NCBI RefSeq assembly: GCF_001267175.1
Contig: NZ_CP012358.1
Location: 1,978,501 to 2,042,500, forward strand
Reading direction: 5' to 3'
Length of the DNA: 64,000 nucleotides
From: Thiopseudomonas alkaliphila
GTDB taxonomy: Bacteria > Pseudomonadota > Gammaproteobacteria > Pseudomonadales > Pseudomonadaceae
Shown here: piece by piece, positions 54,404-64,000 of the stretch
How positions within the stretch are numbered: the stretch's first letter is position 1
Layout of the letters: every line of letters begins with the position of its first letter
Position numbers and translations under genes: made by a program
Notes under the pieces: model-generated
Databases searched by the model: none
What the model was told of the DNA's origin: nothing
The model's input: the letters and a program-made list of their open reading frames with translations, nothing else

Positions 54404-55180
54404 ATGAAAAAATTATGGTTAGCCATTGCTGCCGCCAGCACCTTAATCGGTTCGGCCCATGCAGCAAGCTTAACAGTAGCCGCAACACCTGTGCCCCACG
54501 CTGAGATTTTAGAGTTTGTAAAACCACAGCTAGCAAAACAAGGCATTGAGCTGGAGGTTAAGGTATTTACCGATTACGTACAGCCCAACGTTCAGGTGGC
54601 TGAAGGACGCTTAGATGCTAACTTCTTCCAGCATCAACCCTATTTAGATGAGTTTAATGCAACTAAGAAAACCAACTTAGTCAGTGTTGCAGGCATTCAT
54701 ATCGAGCCATTTGGCGCTTATTCAGCCAAGCTTAAATCCCTTGAAGAGCTGCCAAATAAAGCCAATGTGGTGATTCCTAATGATGCTACCAATGGTGGTC
54801 GTGCGTTATTGTTATTACAGCAAGCGGGCGTGCTTAAGCTAAAAGAAGGTGCAGGGATCACTGCCACTCCAAAAGATATCGCTGATAACCCCAAGCAAAT
54901 TAAAGTGCGCGAGCTAGAAGCTGCGACCTTGCCACGGGTATTAAATCAGGTAGATGTGGCGTTGATTAATACCAACTACGCGCTAGAAGCCAAGCTTAAT
55001 CCGCAAAAAGATGCGTTAGTGATTGAGGGTGCCGATTCACCTTATGTGAATATCGTGGTAACCCGTGAAGATCACACCCAAGACGATGCGATTCAGCAGC
55101 TAGTAAAAGCCTTAGAAACTGAAGAAGTGAAAAACTTTATCAATGAAAAGTATCAAGGAGCGGTGGTTCCAGTCTTTTAA
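54404..55180 (+). CDS. metQ: Methionine-binding protein MetQ (NlpA family)
   Basis: A 258-residue periplasmic binding protein. The start at 54404 has AAGGAG eight bases upstream. The signal peptide ends AHA-ASLTVAATPVPHAEIL. Unlike E. coli MetQ it has no lipobox cysteine, so it is probably a soluble periplasmic protein, which is usual in this lineage. NlpA blocks: FTDYVQPNVQVAEGRLDANFFQHQPYL, VVIPNDATNGGRALLLL and VALINTNYAL, with the C-terminal SPYVNIVV. Last gene of metNIQ; a hairpin follows about 17 bases after the stop. Confidence 0.94.
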   Translation: MKKLWLAIAAASTLIGSAHAASLTVAATPVPHAEILEFVKPQLAKQGIELEVKVFTDYVQPNVQVAEGRLDANFFQHQPYLDEFNATKKTNLVSVAGIHIEPFGAYSAKLKSLEELPNKANVVIPNDATNGGRALLLLQQAGVLKLKEGAGITATPKDIADNPKQIKVRELEAATLPRVLNQVDVALINTNYALEAKLNPQKDALVIEGADSPYVNIVVTREDHTQDDAIQQLVKALETEEVKNFINEKYQGAVVPVF

Positions 55181-55196
55181 GTAGGTTTTAAGCTTT

Positions 55197-55222
55197 TAGC
55201 TGCAGTCGTTAGGCTGCAGCTA
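55197..55222. terminator. Hairpin after metQ
   Basis: TAGCTGCAG and CTGCAGCTA form a perfect 9-bp stem around an 8-base loop. There is no T tract on either side, so termination is uncertain. Confidence 0.4.
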
Positions 55223-55253
55223 TGGGGCGGGATCCAGAGTTAAGCCGATCTAC

Positions 55254-55625
55254 TTACCGGGTGCCGTAGATCACCATGGTTTTTCCCGCCACTTCAATCA
55301 AGCCTTGCTCTTCTAAGTTCTTTAGGACGCGGCCAACCATTTCCCTAGAGCAGCCGACAATGCGGCCAATTTCTTGGCGAGTAATTTTGATTTGCATGCC
55401 ATCTGGATGAGTCATGTAGCTCTGGTTTATATAGCTAGTTTCTGTAATTTCACATTCAGAGCGTGTACGAAAACATGTGCTGCGTGCTTCTGCTGTCTCA
55501 TCAAATAATGCTAACTTACCAAAAGTAATCTTTATTTAGGTAGGCAATAATAGCTTCTTTGGCATCATAAAAACCTAAATTGATCAGAGAGCGATTCGCA
55601 CTTGCCTTAATTTTTAACTGGCTCA
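55254..55625 (-). pseudogene. vfr: Degraded cAMP receptor-type regulator (vfr/crp remnant)
   Basis: Reverse-strand translation of 55254-55625 gives pieces of Vfr/CRP but no complete gene. The C-terminal helix-turn-helix is intact in one frame, from [19 protein letters not shown] to [12 protein letters not shown] and a stop. Directly upstream, in the same frame, comes [27 protein letters not shown], which belongs in the cAMP-binding domain, so about 70 residues of linker are missing. Further upstream the frame breaks at an AAAA run (55521-55524), beyond which [10 protein letters not shown] continues in another frame. The first ~50 residues are absent. Context (beside an osmC-like gene and speD) matches vfr in Pseudomonas. 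Confidence 0.88.
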
Positions 55626-55690
55626 GTATAGCGTTTTAAAAAAAATCTGCAGCTAGGTTAAACTGATTTTTTCTTAGGAGTTAGGTAATA

Positions 55691-56116
55691 ATGCAAGCAA
55701 CAGTTAAGTGGGTAGATGGCGTACAGTTTGTGGCTGAGAGTGGCAGTGGTCATGCCGTTGTTATGGATGGTCCACCAGAGTTTGGTGGACGTAATATGGG
55801 CGTGCGACCAATGGAAATGGTGCTAATGGGGTTAGGTGGTTGCAGCAGCTTTGATGTGATTAATATTTTGCAGAAATCACGCCAGCAGGTAGTAAGCTGT
55901 GAAGCTCAGTTACAAGCTGAACGGGCAGAAACCGAGCCTAAAGTTTTTACTAAGATCAATTTACACTTTGTGGTTAAAGGCCATGAGCTGAAACCCAGTG
56001 TGGTACAGCGTGCGGTTGATTTATCGGCAGAAAAATACTGTTCAGCTTCGATTATGCTCAGTAATGGTGGCGTGGAAATTACCCATTCGCTAGAGATTTT
56101 AGCAGCCGATGCTTGA
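55691..56116 (+). CDS. OsmC family protein (YhfA-like)
   Basis: A 141-residue OsmC/Ohr-fold protein. GRNMGVRPMEMVLMGLGGCSSFDVINIL carries the first Cys (about residue 53) and SAEKYCSASIMLSNG the second (about 118), the peroxidatic and resolving cysteines of the family. The sequence is of the YhfA group, which also sits beside crp in E. coli. Its persistence next to the dead vfr suggests an independent role, probably in oxidative or peroxide stress. AGGAG precedes the ATG. Confidence 0.88.
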   Translation: MQATVKWVDGVQFVAESGSGHAVVMDGPPEFGGRNMGVRPMEMVLMGLGGCSSFDVINILQKSRQQVVSCEAQLQAERAETEPKVFTKINLHFVVKGHELKPSVVQRAVDLSAEKYCSASIMLSNGGVEITHSLEILAADA

Positions 56117-56139
56117 ACGAATGAAATAGATAGCTAACT

Positions 56140-56172
56140 GCGGGTGAGTTTTGCATAATACCCGCCTTTTTA
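56140..56172 (+). terminator. Terminator of the osmC-like gene
   Basis: GCGGGT and ACCCGC arms with a 14-base loop, followed by CTTTTT. Confidence 0.65.
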
Positions 56173-56318
56173 AGTGAGGCTCTAGGGCCTACAGAACAAA
56201 ACCATAATCGCATAGCGAAGAGGTGAAACACGCCCTACGCAGCTCATTAGTGATCACAATGAGCTGACAGGCATACATTGATAACGCGGCTAGCCGCATT
56301 TCTTAAGAGTAGTGACCA

Positions 56319-57113
56319 GTGACTAGTAAACTTCGGCTGCATGGGTTTAATAACCTAACCAAAACCCTAAGCTTTAATATCTATGATATTAGCTATGCTC
56401 AAACCACGGACGATCAGCAAGCCTATGTGGCTTATATTAATCGCGAATACGACGCGGAACGCTTAACGCAAATTTTGACCGATGTGGTGGATATTATTGG
56501 CGCTAATATTCTTAATATTGCCCGCCAAGATTATGAACCCCAGGGTGCCAGTGTCACCATTTTGATTTCTGAGCAGCCAGTTGAGCCAACAGCAAGCCAA
56601 ATTGAAGAGTCGCCAGGTCCATTGCCGGAAACTGTGCTGGCCCACTTAGATAAAAGCCATATCACTGTGCATACCTACCCAGAAGTGCACCCGGTAGATG
56701 GTATTGCTACGTTCCGAGTGGATATTGATGTATCGACTTGCGGTGTGATCTCGCCACTGAAAGCGCTGAACTATCTCATCCATCAGTTTGATTCTGATAT
56801 TGTCACTGTTGACTATCGCGTGCGTGGTTTTACTCGTGATGTTGAGGGACGTAAGCACTTTATTGATCACGAAATTAACTCGATTCAGAACTACTTAACA
56901 GACGTTACCCGCGCTGACTACCAAATGACAGACGTGAACGTTTATCAAGAAAACCTGTTTCACACTAAAATGCTGTTGAAAAACTTTGAGCTAGATGACT
57001 ATTTATTTGGTGATGCCAGTCGCAATCTATCTTATGAGCAGCGTCGTGACGTTGAGCAGCGCTTACGCCATGAAATGCTAGAGATTTTCTACGGCCGTAA
57101 TATGCCTTACTAA
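56319..57113 (+). CDS. speD: S-adenosylmethionine decarboxylase proenzyme
   Basis: A 264-residue proenzyme of the prokaryotic class 1A type, which cleaves itself to make a pyruvoyl group and then decarboxylates SAM for spermidine synthesis. The cleavage site is in [14 protein letters not shown], with Ser113 becoming the pyruvoyl group. The start is a GTG giving [23 protein letters not shown], matching Pseudomonas SpeD. With the decarboxylase gene at 20.5 kb it supplies the polyamine pathway; the spermidine synthase is not in the window. The 202 bases upstream contain a terminator and no gene. Confidence 0.94.
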   Translation: MTSKLRLHGFNNLTKTLSFNIYDISYAQTTDDQQAYVAYINREYDAERLTQILTDVVDIIGANILNIARQDYEPQGASVTILISEQPVEPTASQIEESPGPLPETVLAHLDKSHITVHTYPEVHPVDGIATFRVDIDVSTCGVISPLKALNYLIHQFDSDIVTVDYRVRGFTRDVEGRKHFIDHEINSIQNYLTDVTRADYQMTDVNVYQENLFHTKMLLKNFELDDYLFGDASRNLSYEQRRDVEQRLRHEMLEIFYGRNMPY

Positions 57114-57136
57114 GTAAGCGTTATATTGCATTACGT

Positions 57137-57164
57137 AAAAAGCACGCCAAAGCGTGCTTTTTGT
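57137..57164. terminator. Bidirectional terminator between speD and coq7
   Basis: AAAAAGCACGC-CAAA-GCGTGCTTTTT between the convergent genes. Confidence 0.9.
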
Positions 57165-57179
57165 GTTTTTAGACTAGGA

Positions 57180-57827
57180 CTAAATACGGTAAGTAGCTTT
57201 AGTCATCACTTTAGCAATTTGGCTCATACCCCATTTCACCGGAGTTGGGAAACGAATTCCGCCAGCAGCTAAAGCGCCGGTAGCATGTTCTTCTTCATCG
57301 GTACGCATTTGCTCTAAAATTGCGCGGCTTTTTTGATCTTCAGGGGCCAACTGAGTCAGGTGATCATCTAAATGCTTACAGACTTGCTCTTCAGTGGCAG
57401 CAACAAAACCTAAGCTGATACGATCGCTAATTAAACCAGCCCCAGCGCCAATACCAAAAGATAAACCATAAAATAGAGGATTCAATACACTGGTATGCCC
57501 CCCCAGTTGATGGATACGCTCCTCACACCAGACTAGGTGATCAATTTCTTCATCAGCCGCGCGCTCCATGGCTGAGCGTATTTCTGGCAAGCGTGCAGTC
57601 AAAGCTTGGCCTTGGTACAGGCCTTGAGCGCAGACTTCGCCGGTGTGATTAATGCGCATTAGACCTAAGGTATGGCGCCGCTTTGATTCGGTTAGCTCAG
57701 CTTCTTGAGCTAAATGGGCGGGCGAAGGGCGGGTTGAGGTGTTGCTTTGCGGAAGCAAGGTCTTTAAGGCAGCATCCGCCTGCAGTAGCAAGCGATCGAA
57801 AGGTGAATAGTGACGTTGATTAGCCAT
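57180..57827 (-). CDS. coq7: 2-polyprenyl-3-methyl-6-methoxy-1,4-benzoquinone monooxygenase
   Basis: A 215-residue di-iron hydroxylase of ubiquinone synthesis. The start at 57827 has GGAG seven bases upstream; the reading frame is open further upstream but that part overlaps the HIT gene. Iron ligands: Glu in [19 protein letters not shown], and the second half [14 protein letters not shown] and RTDEEEHA, giving the two ExxH-type motifs of the ferritin-like fold. This replaces UbiF, as in other pseudomonads. Confidence 0.94.
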   Translation of the reverse strand: MANQRHYSPFDRLLLQADAALKTLLPQSNTSTRPSPAHLAQEAELTESKRRHTLGLMRINHTGEVCAQGLYQGQALTARLPEIRSAMERAADEEIDHLVWCEERIHQLGGHTSVLNPLFYGLSFGIGAGAGLISDRISLGFVAATEEQVCKHLDDHLTQLAPEDQKSRAILEQMRTDEEEHATGALAAGGIRFPTPVKWGMSQIAKVMTKATYRI

Positions 57828-57882
57828 GCTGAACTCCGAAAAAGTGAAGGCTGCCCATAAGCAAATAGAGGCAGCCAGTATA

Positions 57883-58221
57883 CTAGCCTGGAGGCCACTC
57901 CAATTGACGCTGACCAAGTACATGTAAATGAATATGGTACACTGTTTGGCCGCCATGCTCATTGCAGTTCATCACCACGCGATAGCCTGCATCACAGCCA
58001 AGTTCATTAGCTAAACGCTGGGCGGTATATAAAATATGCCCTGCCAGTTCACGGTCGGCTTCGGTTAAGTCATTGAGAGTGGTGATATGTTTTTTAGGAA
58101 TCACTAAAAAATGCACCGGAGCTTGCGGCGCTATGTCATGAAAAGCGTACACTAATTCATCTTCGTAAATTTTATTGGAGGGAATATCGCCTTCAATAAT
58201 CTTACAAAACAAACAATCCAT
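57883..58221 (-). CDS. HIT family protein (HinT-type)
   Basis: A 112-residue histidine-triad nucleotide hydrolase with [19 protein letters not shown] at the N-terminus and the triad [16 protein letters not shown] near the C-terminus. The family cleaves AMP-linked phosphoramidates such as aminoacyl-adenylates. Located 55 bases upstream of coq7 on the same strand, as in Pseudomonas; the two may share a transcript. AGAGGAA precedes the ATG. Confidence 0.93.
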   Translation of the reverse strand: MDCLFCKIIEGDIPSNKIYEDELVYAFHDIAPQAPVHFLVIPKKHITTLNDLTEADRELAGHILYTAQRLANELGCDAGYRVVMNCNEHGGQTVYHIHLHVLGQRQLEWPPG

Positions 58222-58415
58222 CTGCAGATTCCTCTTTGTTTTATTTTTTGATAAGTGAGTTTAGCGATGCCTAGGCATGAGAGCCAGCGTTAATTTATGG
58301 GGCATGCTAGTAATGATTGCACTTAGCCTCAGCGGTTTGAATAGCAGTATAAGGGTTAGAGTTGAGTATAAAAATGAAAGGTGTGGAAGGCTTACATAGT
58401 TAGCATCTTTTGAAA

Positions 58416-58451
58416 CGATGTTATGACGCGAATTAAAGCGTCATAACATCG
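58416..58451 (-). terminator. 14-bp perfect hairpin after hemJ
   Basis: CGATGTTATGACGC and GCGTCATAACATCG with an 8-base loop, starting nine bases past the hemJ stop. On the reverse strand it is followed by TTTC only. Probably the hemJ terminator; the unusually long perfect arms leave other roles open. Confidence 0.55.
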
Positions 58452-58460
58452 ATAGAGCGC

Positions 58461-58886
58461 TTAAAAAGGTTTCAAGACGGCTAAAATAATAATCGCCAGT
58501 AAAAAAATGACTGGAATCTCATTAAACCAGCGATAAAAGACATGGCTTTTAGTGTTGGCGTTATTAGCGAATTTTTTCAGCATGGCGCCACACACGTGGT
58601 GATAGCCAACCAACAGCACAATTAAAGTAAGTTTGGCGTGCAACCAGCCTGATTGAAACCACGATGGATTTAAATACAGCATTAAACCACCAAACACCAA
58701 GGTGGCAATCATTGAGGGGTTCATAATGCCACGATAGAGTTTGCGCTCCATAATCTGGAAGCGCTCTTGGCTGATGCTATCGGTGCTAGCTGCATGATAG
58801 ACAAATAATCGTGGTAAGTAGAAGAGTCCTGCAAACCAGCACACCATTGCAATCAAGTGCAGTGCTTTAAACCAAAGATAGGCCAC
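58461..58886 (-). CDS. hemJ: Protoporphyrinogen oxidase HemJ (CopD-like membrane protein)
   Basis: A 141-residue inner-membrane protein with four helices. It begins YLWFKALHLIAMVCWFAGLFYLPRLFVYH, with the conserved His in LHLI and the WFAGLFYLPRLF block, followed by ERKLYRGIMNPSM and HAKLTLIVLLVGYHHVCG. HemJ converts protoporphyrinogen IX to protoporphyrin IX in haem synthesis. The start is a GTG with AAGGAG upstream. Divergent from argC across 140 bases. Confidence 0.9.
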   Translation of the reverse strand: MAYLWFKALHLIAMVCWFAGLFYLPRLFVYHAASTDSISQERFQIMERKLYRGIMNPSMIATLVFGGLMLYLNPSWFQSGWLHAKLTLIVLLVGYHHVCGAMLKKFANNANTKSHVFYRWFNEIPVIFLLAIIILAVLKPF

Positions 58887-59026
58887 GTTGGCTCCTTATC
58901 AAGTCAAAAAAGATAGCTTATTAGAACATAATTACCTGCAGAATAAATTCCCGCGGCGCTTAATAGCTTATCAGCGTAAGTCTGATAAAATTCCCATACG
59001 GTTCATTCATTTTAGGAGAAAGGTCA

Positions 59027-60061
59027 GTGATTAAAGTCGGCATTGTGGGTGGAACAGGGTATACCGGCGTAGAACTGCTGCGCTTATTAGCACTGCATCC
59101 GCAGGCTGAGGTAAGTGTGATCACTTCGCGCTCAGAAGATGGCGTTAAAGTAGCTGATATGTACCCTAACTTGCGTGACTATTATCCTGAGCTAACGTTT
59201 TCTAATCCATCGGCTAAAGAGCTTGGACAGTGTGATGCGGTATTTTTTGCTACACCCCATGGCGTAGCCCATGGCTTAGCCGCTGAATTATTAGCTGAGG
59301 GTACCAAAGTGCTTGATCTCTCAGCTGACTTTCGCCTAGAAAATATTGCCGAGTGGGAGCAGTGGTATGGACAAACCCATGGTGCTCCAGAATTAGTGAC
59401 AGAAGCTGTTTATGGCTTACCCGAAGTTAATCGGGAAGCCATTAAGCAAGCCCGTTTAATTGCAGTGCCAGGCTGCTATCCCACTGCGGTACAGCTGGGT
59501 TGGTTGCCGTTAGTTGAGGCCGGCTTAGTTTCTGGTCCGATGATTGCTAGCTGTGCGTCGGGTGTGAGTGGTGCAGGGCGTGGCACTAAGTTGGGCTCAC
59601 TCTTTTGTGAGGCAACGGAAAATATGATGGCGTATGCAGTAACTGGCCATCGCCACTTACCTGAAATTAAACAAGGTTTACGTCGTGCCAGTGGTGGTCA
59701 AAATTTTGACGTAACCTTTACGCCGCATCTAGTGCCTATGATTCGGGGAATTCACGCCAGCTTATACGCCACAGTTCAAGATCGCACCGTGGATCTGCAG
59801 CAGCTATTTGAGCAGTATTATCAACACGAGCAGTTCGTTGATGTTTTACCTGCGGGTATAAATCCACAAACCCGTTCAGTGCGAGGAGCCAATTACTGTA
59901 GGTTAGCCGTTTATCGTCCACAGGATGGCGATACCGTGGTAGTGCTTTCGGTGATTGATAACTTGGTCAAAGGAGCTTCGGGTCAAGCGATTCAGAACTT
60001 AAATATTTTATTTGGTTGGCCTGAAAATAGCGGCTTAGAGTCGGTAGCGCTCATGCCTTAA
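59027..60061 (+). CDS. argC: N-acetyl-gamma-glutamyl-phosphate reductase
   Basis: A 344-residue NADPH-dependent reductase of arginine synthesis. [19 protein letters not shown] at the N-terminus binds [16 protein letters not shown] follows, and [15 protein letters not shown] holds the catalytic Cys150. Other family blocks are [39 protein letters not shown], and [12 protein letters not shown]. The start is a GTG preceded by AGGAGAAAGG. Monocistronic in this layout. Confidence 0.97.
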   Translation: MIKVGIVGGTGYTGVELLRLLALHPQAEVSVITSRSEDGVKVADMYPNLRDYYPELTFSNPSAKELGQCDAVFFATPHGVAHGLAAELLAEGTKVLDLSADFRLENIAEWEQWYGQTHGAPELVTEAVYGLPEVNREAIKQARLIAVPGCYPTAVQLGWLPLVEAGLVSGPMIASCASGVSGAGRGTKLGSLFCEATENMMAYAVTGHRHLPEIKQGLRRASGGQNFDVTFTPHLVPMIRGIHASLYATVQDRTVDLQQLFEQYYQHEQFVDVLPAGINPQTRSVRGANYCRLAVYRPQDGDTVVVLSVIDNLVKGASGQAIQNLNILFGWPENSGLESVALMP

Positions 60062-60081
60062 ATTGGCAGAGTGCTTAATAG

Positions 60082-60110
60082 TTGACTAGAAAGGTCGGAA
60101 AAGACATTAT
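60082..60110 (+). promoter_or_regulatory. Sigma70-type promoter of erpA
   Basis: TTGACT, a 17-bp spacer and CATTAT, ending 87 bases before the erpA ATG. Confidence 0.5.
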
Positions 60111-60197
60111 ATCCATCTGCTGATTAGTTAAATGTGCTTGCGTGCGCGTTTGATCTAGCTGATTAACCATTACTGGCGTAAGCCGGGAGAAAAATAA

Positions 60198-60548
60198 ATG
60201 AGTGTTGAAGCCTTCGTTCCTGCTGCCATGCATTTTACTGCCAATGCAGCGAACAAAGTTAAAACCTTGATTACAGAAGAAGGTAATCCAGAGTTAAAAC
60301 TGCGGGTATTTATTACCGGCGGTGGTTGCTCAGGTTTTCAGTATGGCTTTACGTTTGATGAAGAGCTCGCTGAAGATGACACCTTAATTGAGCGTGATGG
60401 CGTGGCCTTAGTGATTGACCCTATGAGCTATCAATACTTAGAAGGGGCCGAGGTGGATTATCAAGAAGGGTTAGAGGGTTCACGTTTCGTGATCAATAAC
60501 CCAAATGCCACCACTACCTGTGGCTGCGGCTCTTCATTCTCGATTTAA
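60198..60548 (+). CDS. erpA: Iron-sulfur cluster insertion protein ErpA
   Basis: A 116-residue A-type carrier that delivers Fe-S clusters to apoproteins. It has the three conserved cysteines: one in [18 protein letters not shown] and two in [11 protein letters not shown] at the C-terminus. GGGAG precedes the ATG. The neighbourhood argC-erpA-anmK matches Pseudomonas. A hairpin that overlaps the convergent anmK stop follows. Confidence 0.96.
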   Translation: MSVEAFVPAAMHFTANAANKVKTLITEEGNPELKLRVFITGGGCSGFQYGFTFDEELAEDDTLIERDGVALVIDPMSYQYLEGAEVDYQEGLEGSRFVINNPNATTTCGCGSSFSI

Positions 60549-60554
60549 GCAGAC

Positions 60555-63097
<2,543 letters not shown>

Positions 63098-63327
63098 AAT
63101 AAATACATAAAGAAATAGTCAGATAAAAGAAGAGAAAAATGGGTTAACAAAATGACTGTATAAAATATAACCAAAAGCCAAGAACTACAAGCTGTTTTCG
63201 ATAAAAAACTTGCTTTTTCTAAAAAAGGCAATATTTGCCTAGATAAAATCGATGCGAGCTACCGTTAAAGATGCGAAAAGGTTGTTTTTCGGCTTTATTA
63301 TTGTATCGTGAAGCTTCCTTTTTTTAA

Positions 63328-64000
<673 letters not shown>

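Noticed and set aside
55254..55420. Intact small DNA-binding gene from the C-terminal vfr piece
   Set aside because: It could encode only about 50 residues with no supporting ribosome binding site, and it aligns as the tail of a broken regulator.
57828..57962. N-terminal extension of Coq7 by 45 residues
   Set aside because: The extra region overlaps the HIT gene, and a good ribosome binding site precedes the ATG at 57827.

Overview
The window is a gene-dense stretch of a gammaproteobacterial chromosome whose gene content and local order match the Pseudomonadaceae. Blocks that are contiguous in Pseudomonas aeruginosa recur here: glyQS-gmhB-plsC, phoR-phoB-ubiA-ubiC, oprG with two nucleotide-sugar-type genes, gshA/tex/ompR-envZ, znuA/zur-znuCB followed by a lipoprotein gene and metNIQ, and vfr-osmC-speD-coq7-HIT-hemJ-argC-erpA-anmK-M23 peptidase-tyrS. 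The blocks are joined in a different order, base composition looks near half GC rather than the high GC of core Pseudomonas, and a tsdBA-type thiosulfate dehydrogenase pair is present. I infer a reduced or rearranged Pseudomonadaceae lineage such as Thiopseudomonas/Oblitimonas; this is inference, not proof. No rRNA, tRNA, CRISPR array, insertion sequence, prophage or integrase was seen.

Layout. 1-8.4 kb: partial Na/Pi cotransporter, MFS transporter, glycyl-tRNA synthetase pair, heptose phosphatase, lysophosphatidate acyltransferase, a HEPN-domain protein and a flavodoxin-like protein. 8.4-14.4 kb: PII protein, PhoBR with a candidate Pho box, ubiquinone genes ubiC-ubiA, and a rubredoxin-reductase homologue without rubredoxin. 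14.5-20 kb: tsdBA, a ComM/YifB ATPase that has lost most of its Walker A motif, ubiK, and two short-chain dehydrogenases of 3-hydroxybutyrate metabolism. 20.4-28.2 kb: ornithine decarboxylase and a five-gene operon (TonB receptor, PepSY membrane protein, DUF2271, DUF4198, membrane-anchored flavoreductase) behind a Fur-box-like site, which looks like an iron-acquisition and reduction system.

28.2-42.4 kb: RegBA/RoxSR redox two-component system abutting waaA, lemA with an M48 protease, two SDR/epimerase genes, oprG behind an ANR-type site, fbp, dtd, glyA, ettA and gabD. 42.5-55.2 kb: gshA, tex, ompR-envZ, zinc uptake and its regulator (ZnuA carries nine tandem copies of a hexanucleotide encoding a His-Glu run), and the MetNIQ methionine importer. 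55.2-64 kb: a clearly eroded vfr/crp gene, then osmC-like, speD, coq7, HIT, hemJ, argC, erpA, anmK, M23 endopeptidase and the 5' part of tyrS.

Most genes are housekeeping. The parts worth most attention are the vfr pseudogene, the YifB Walker A deletion, the flavoreductase/PepSY iron cluster, the ZnuA microsatellite, and several perfect inverted repeats upstream of metabolic operons. I did not find a wholly new defence or mobile system. All coordinates, starts and site matches come from reading the sequence by eye; no database search was run.
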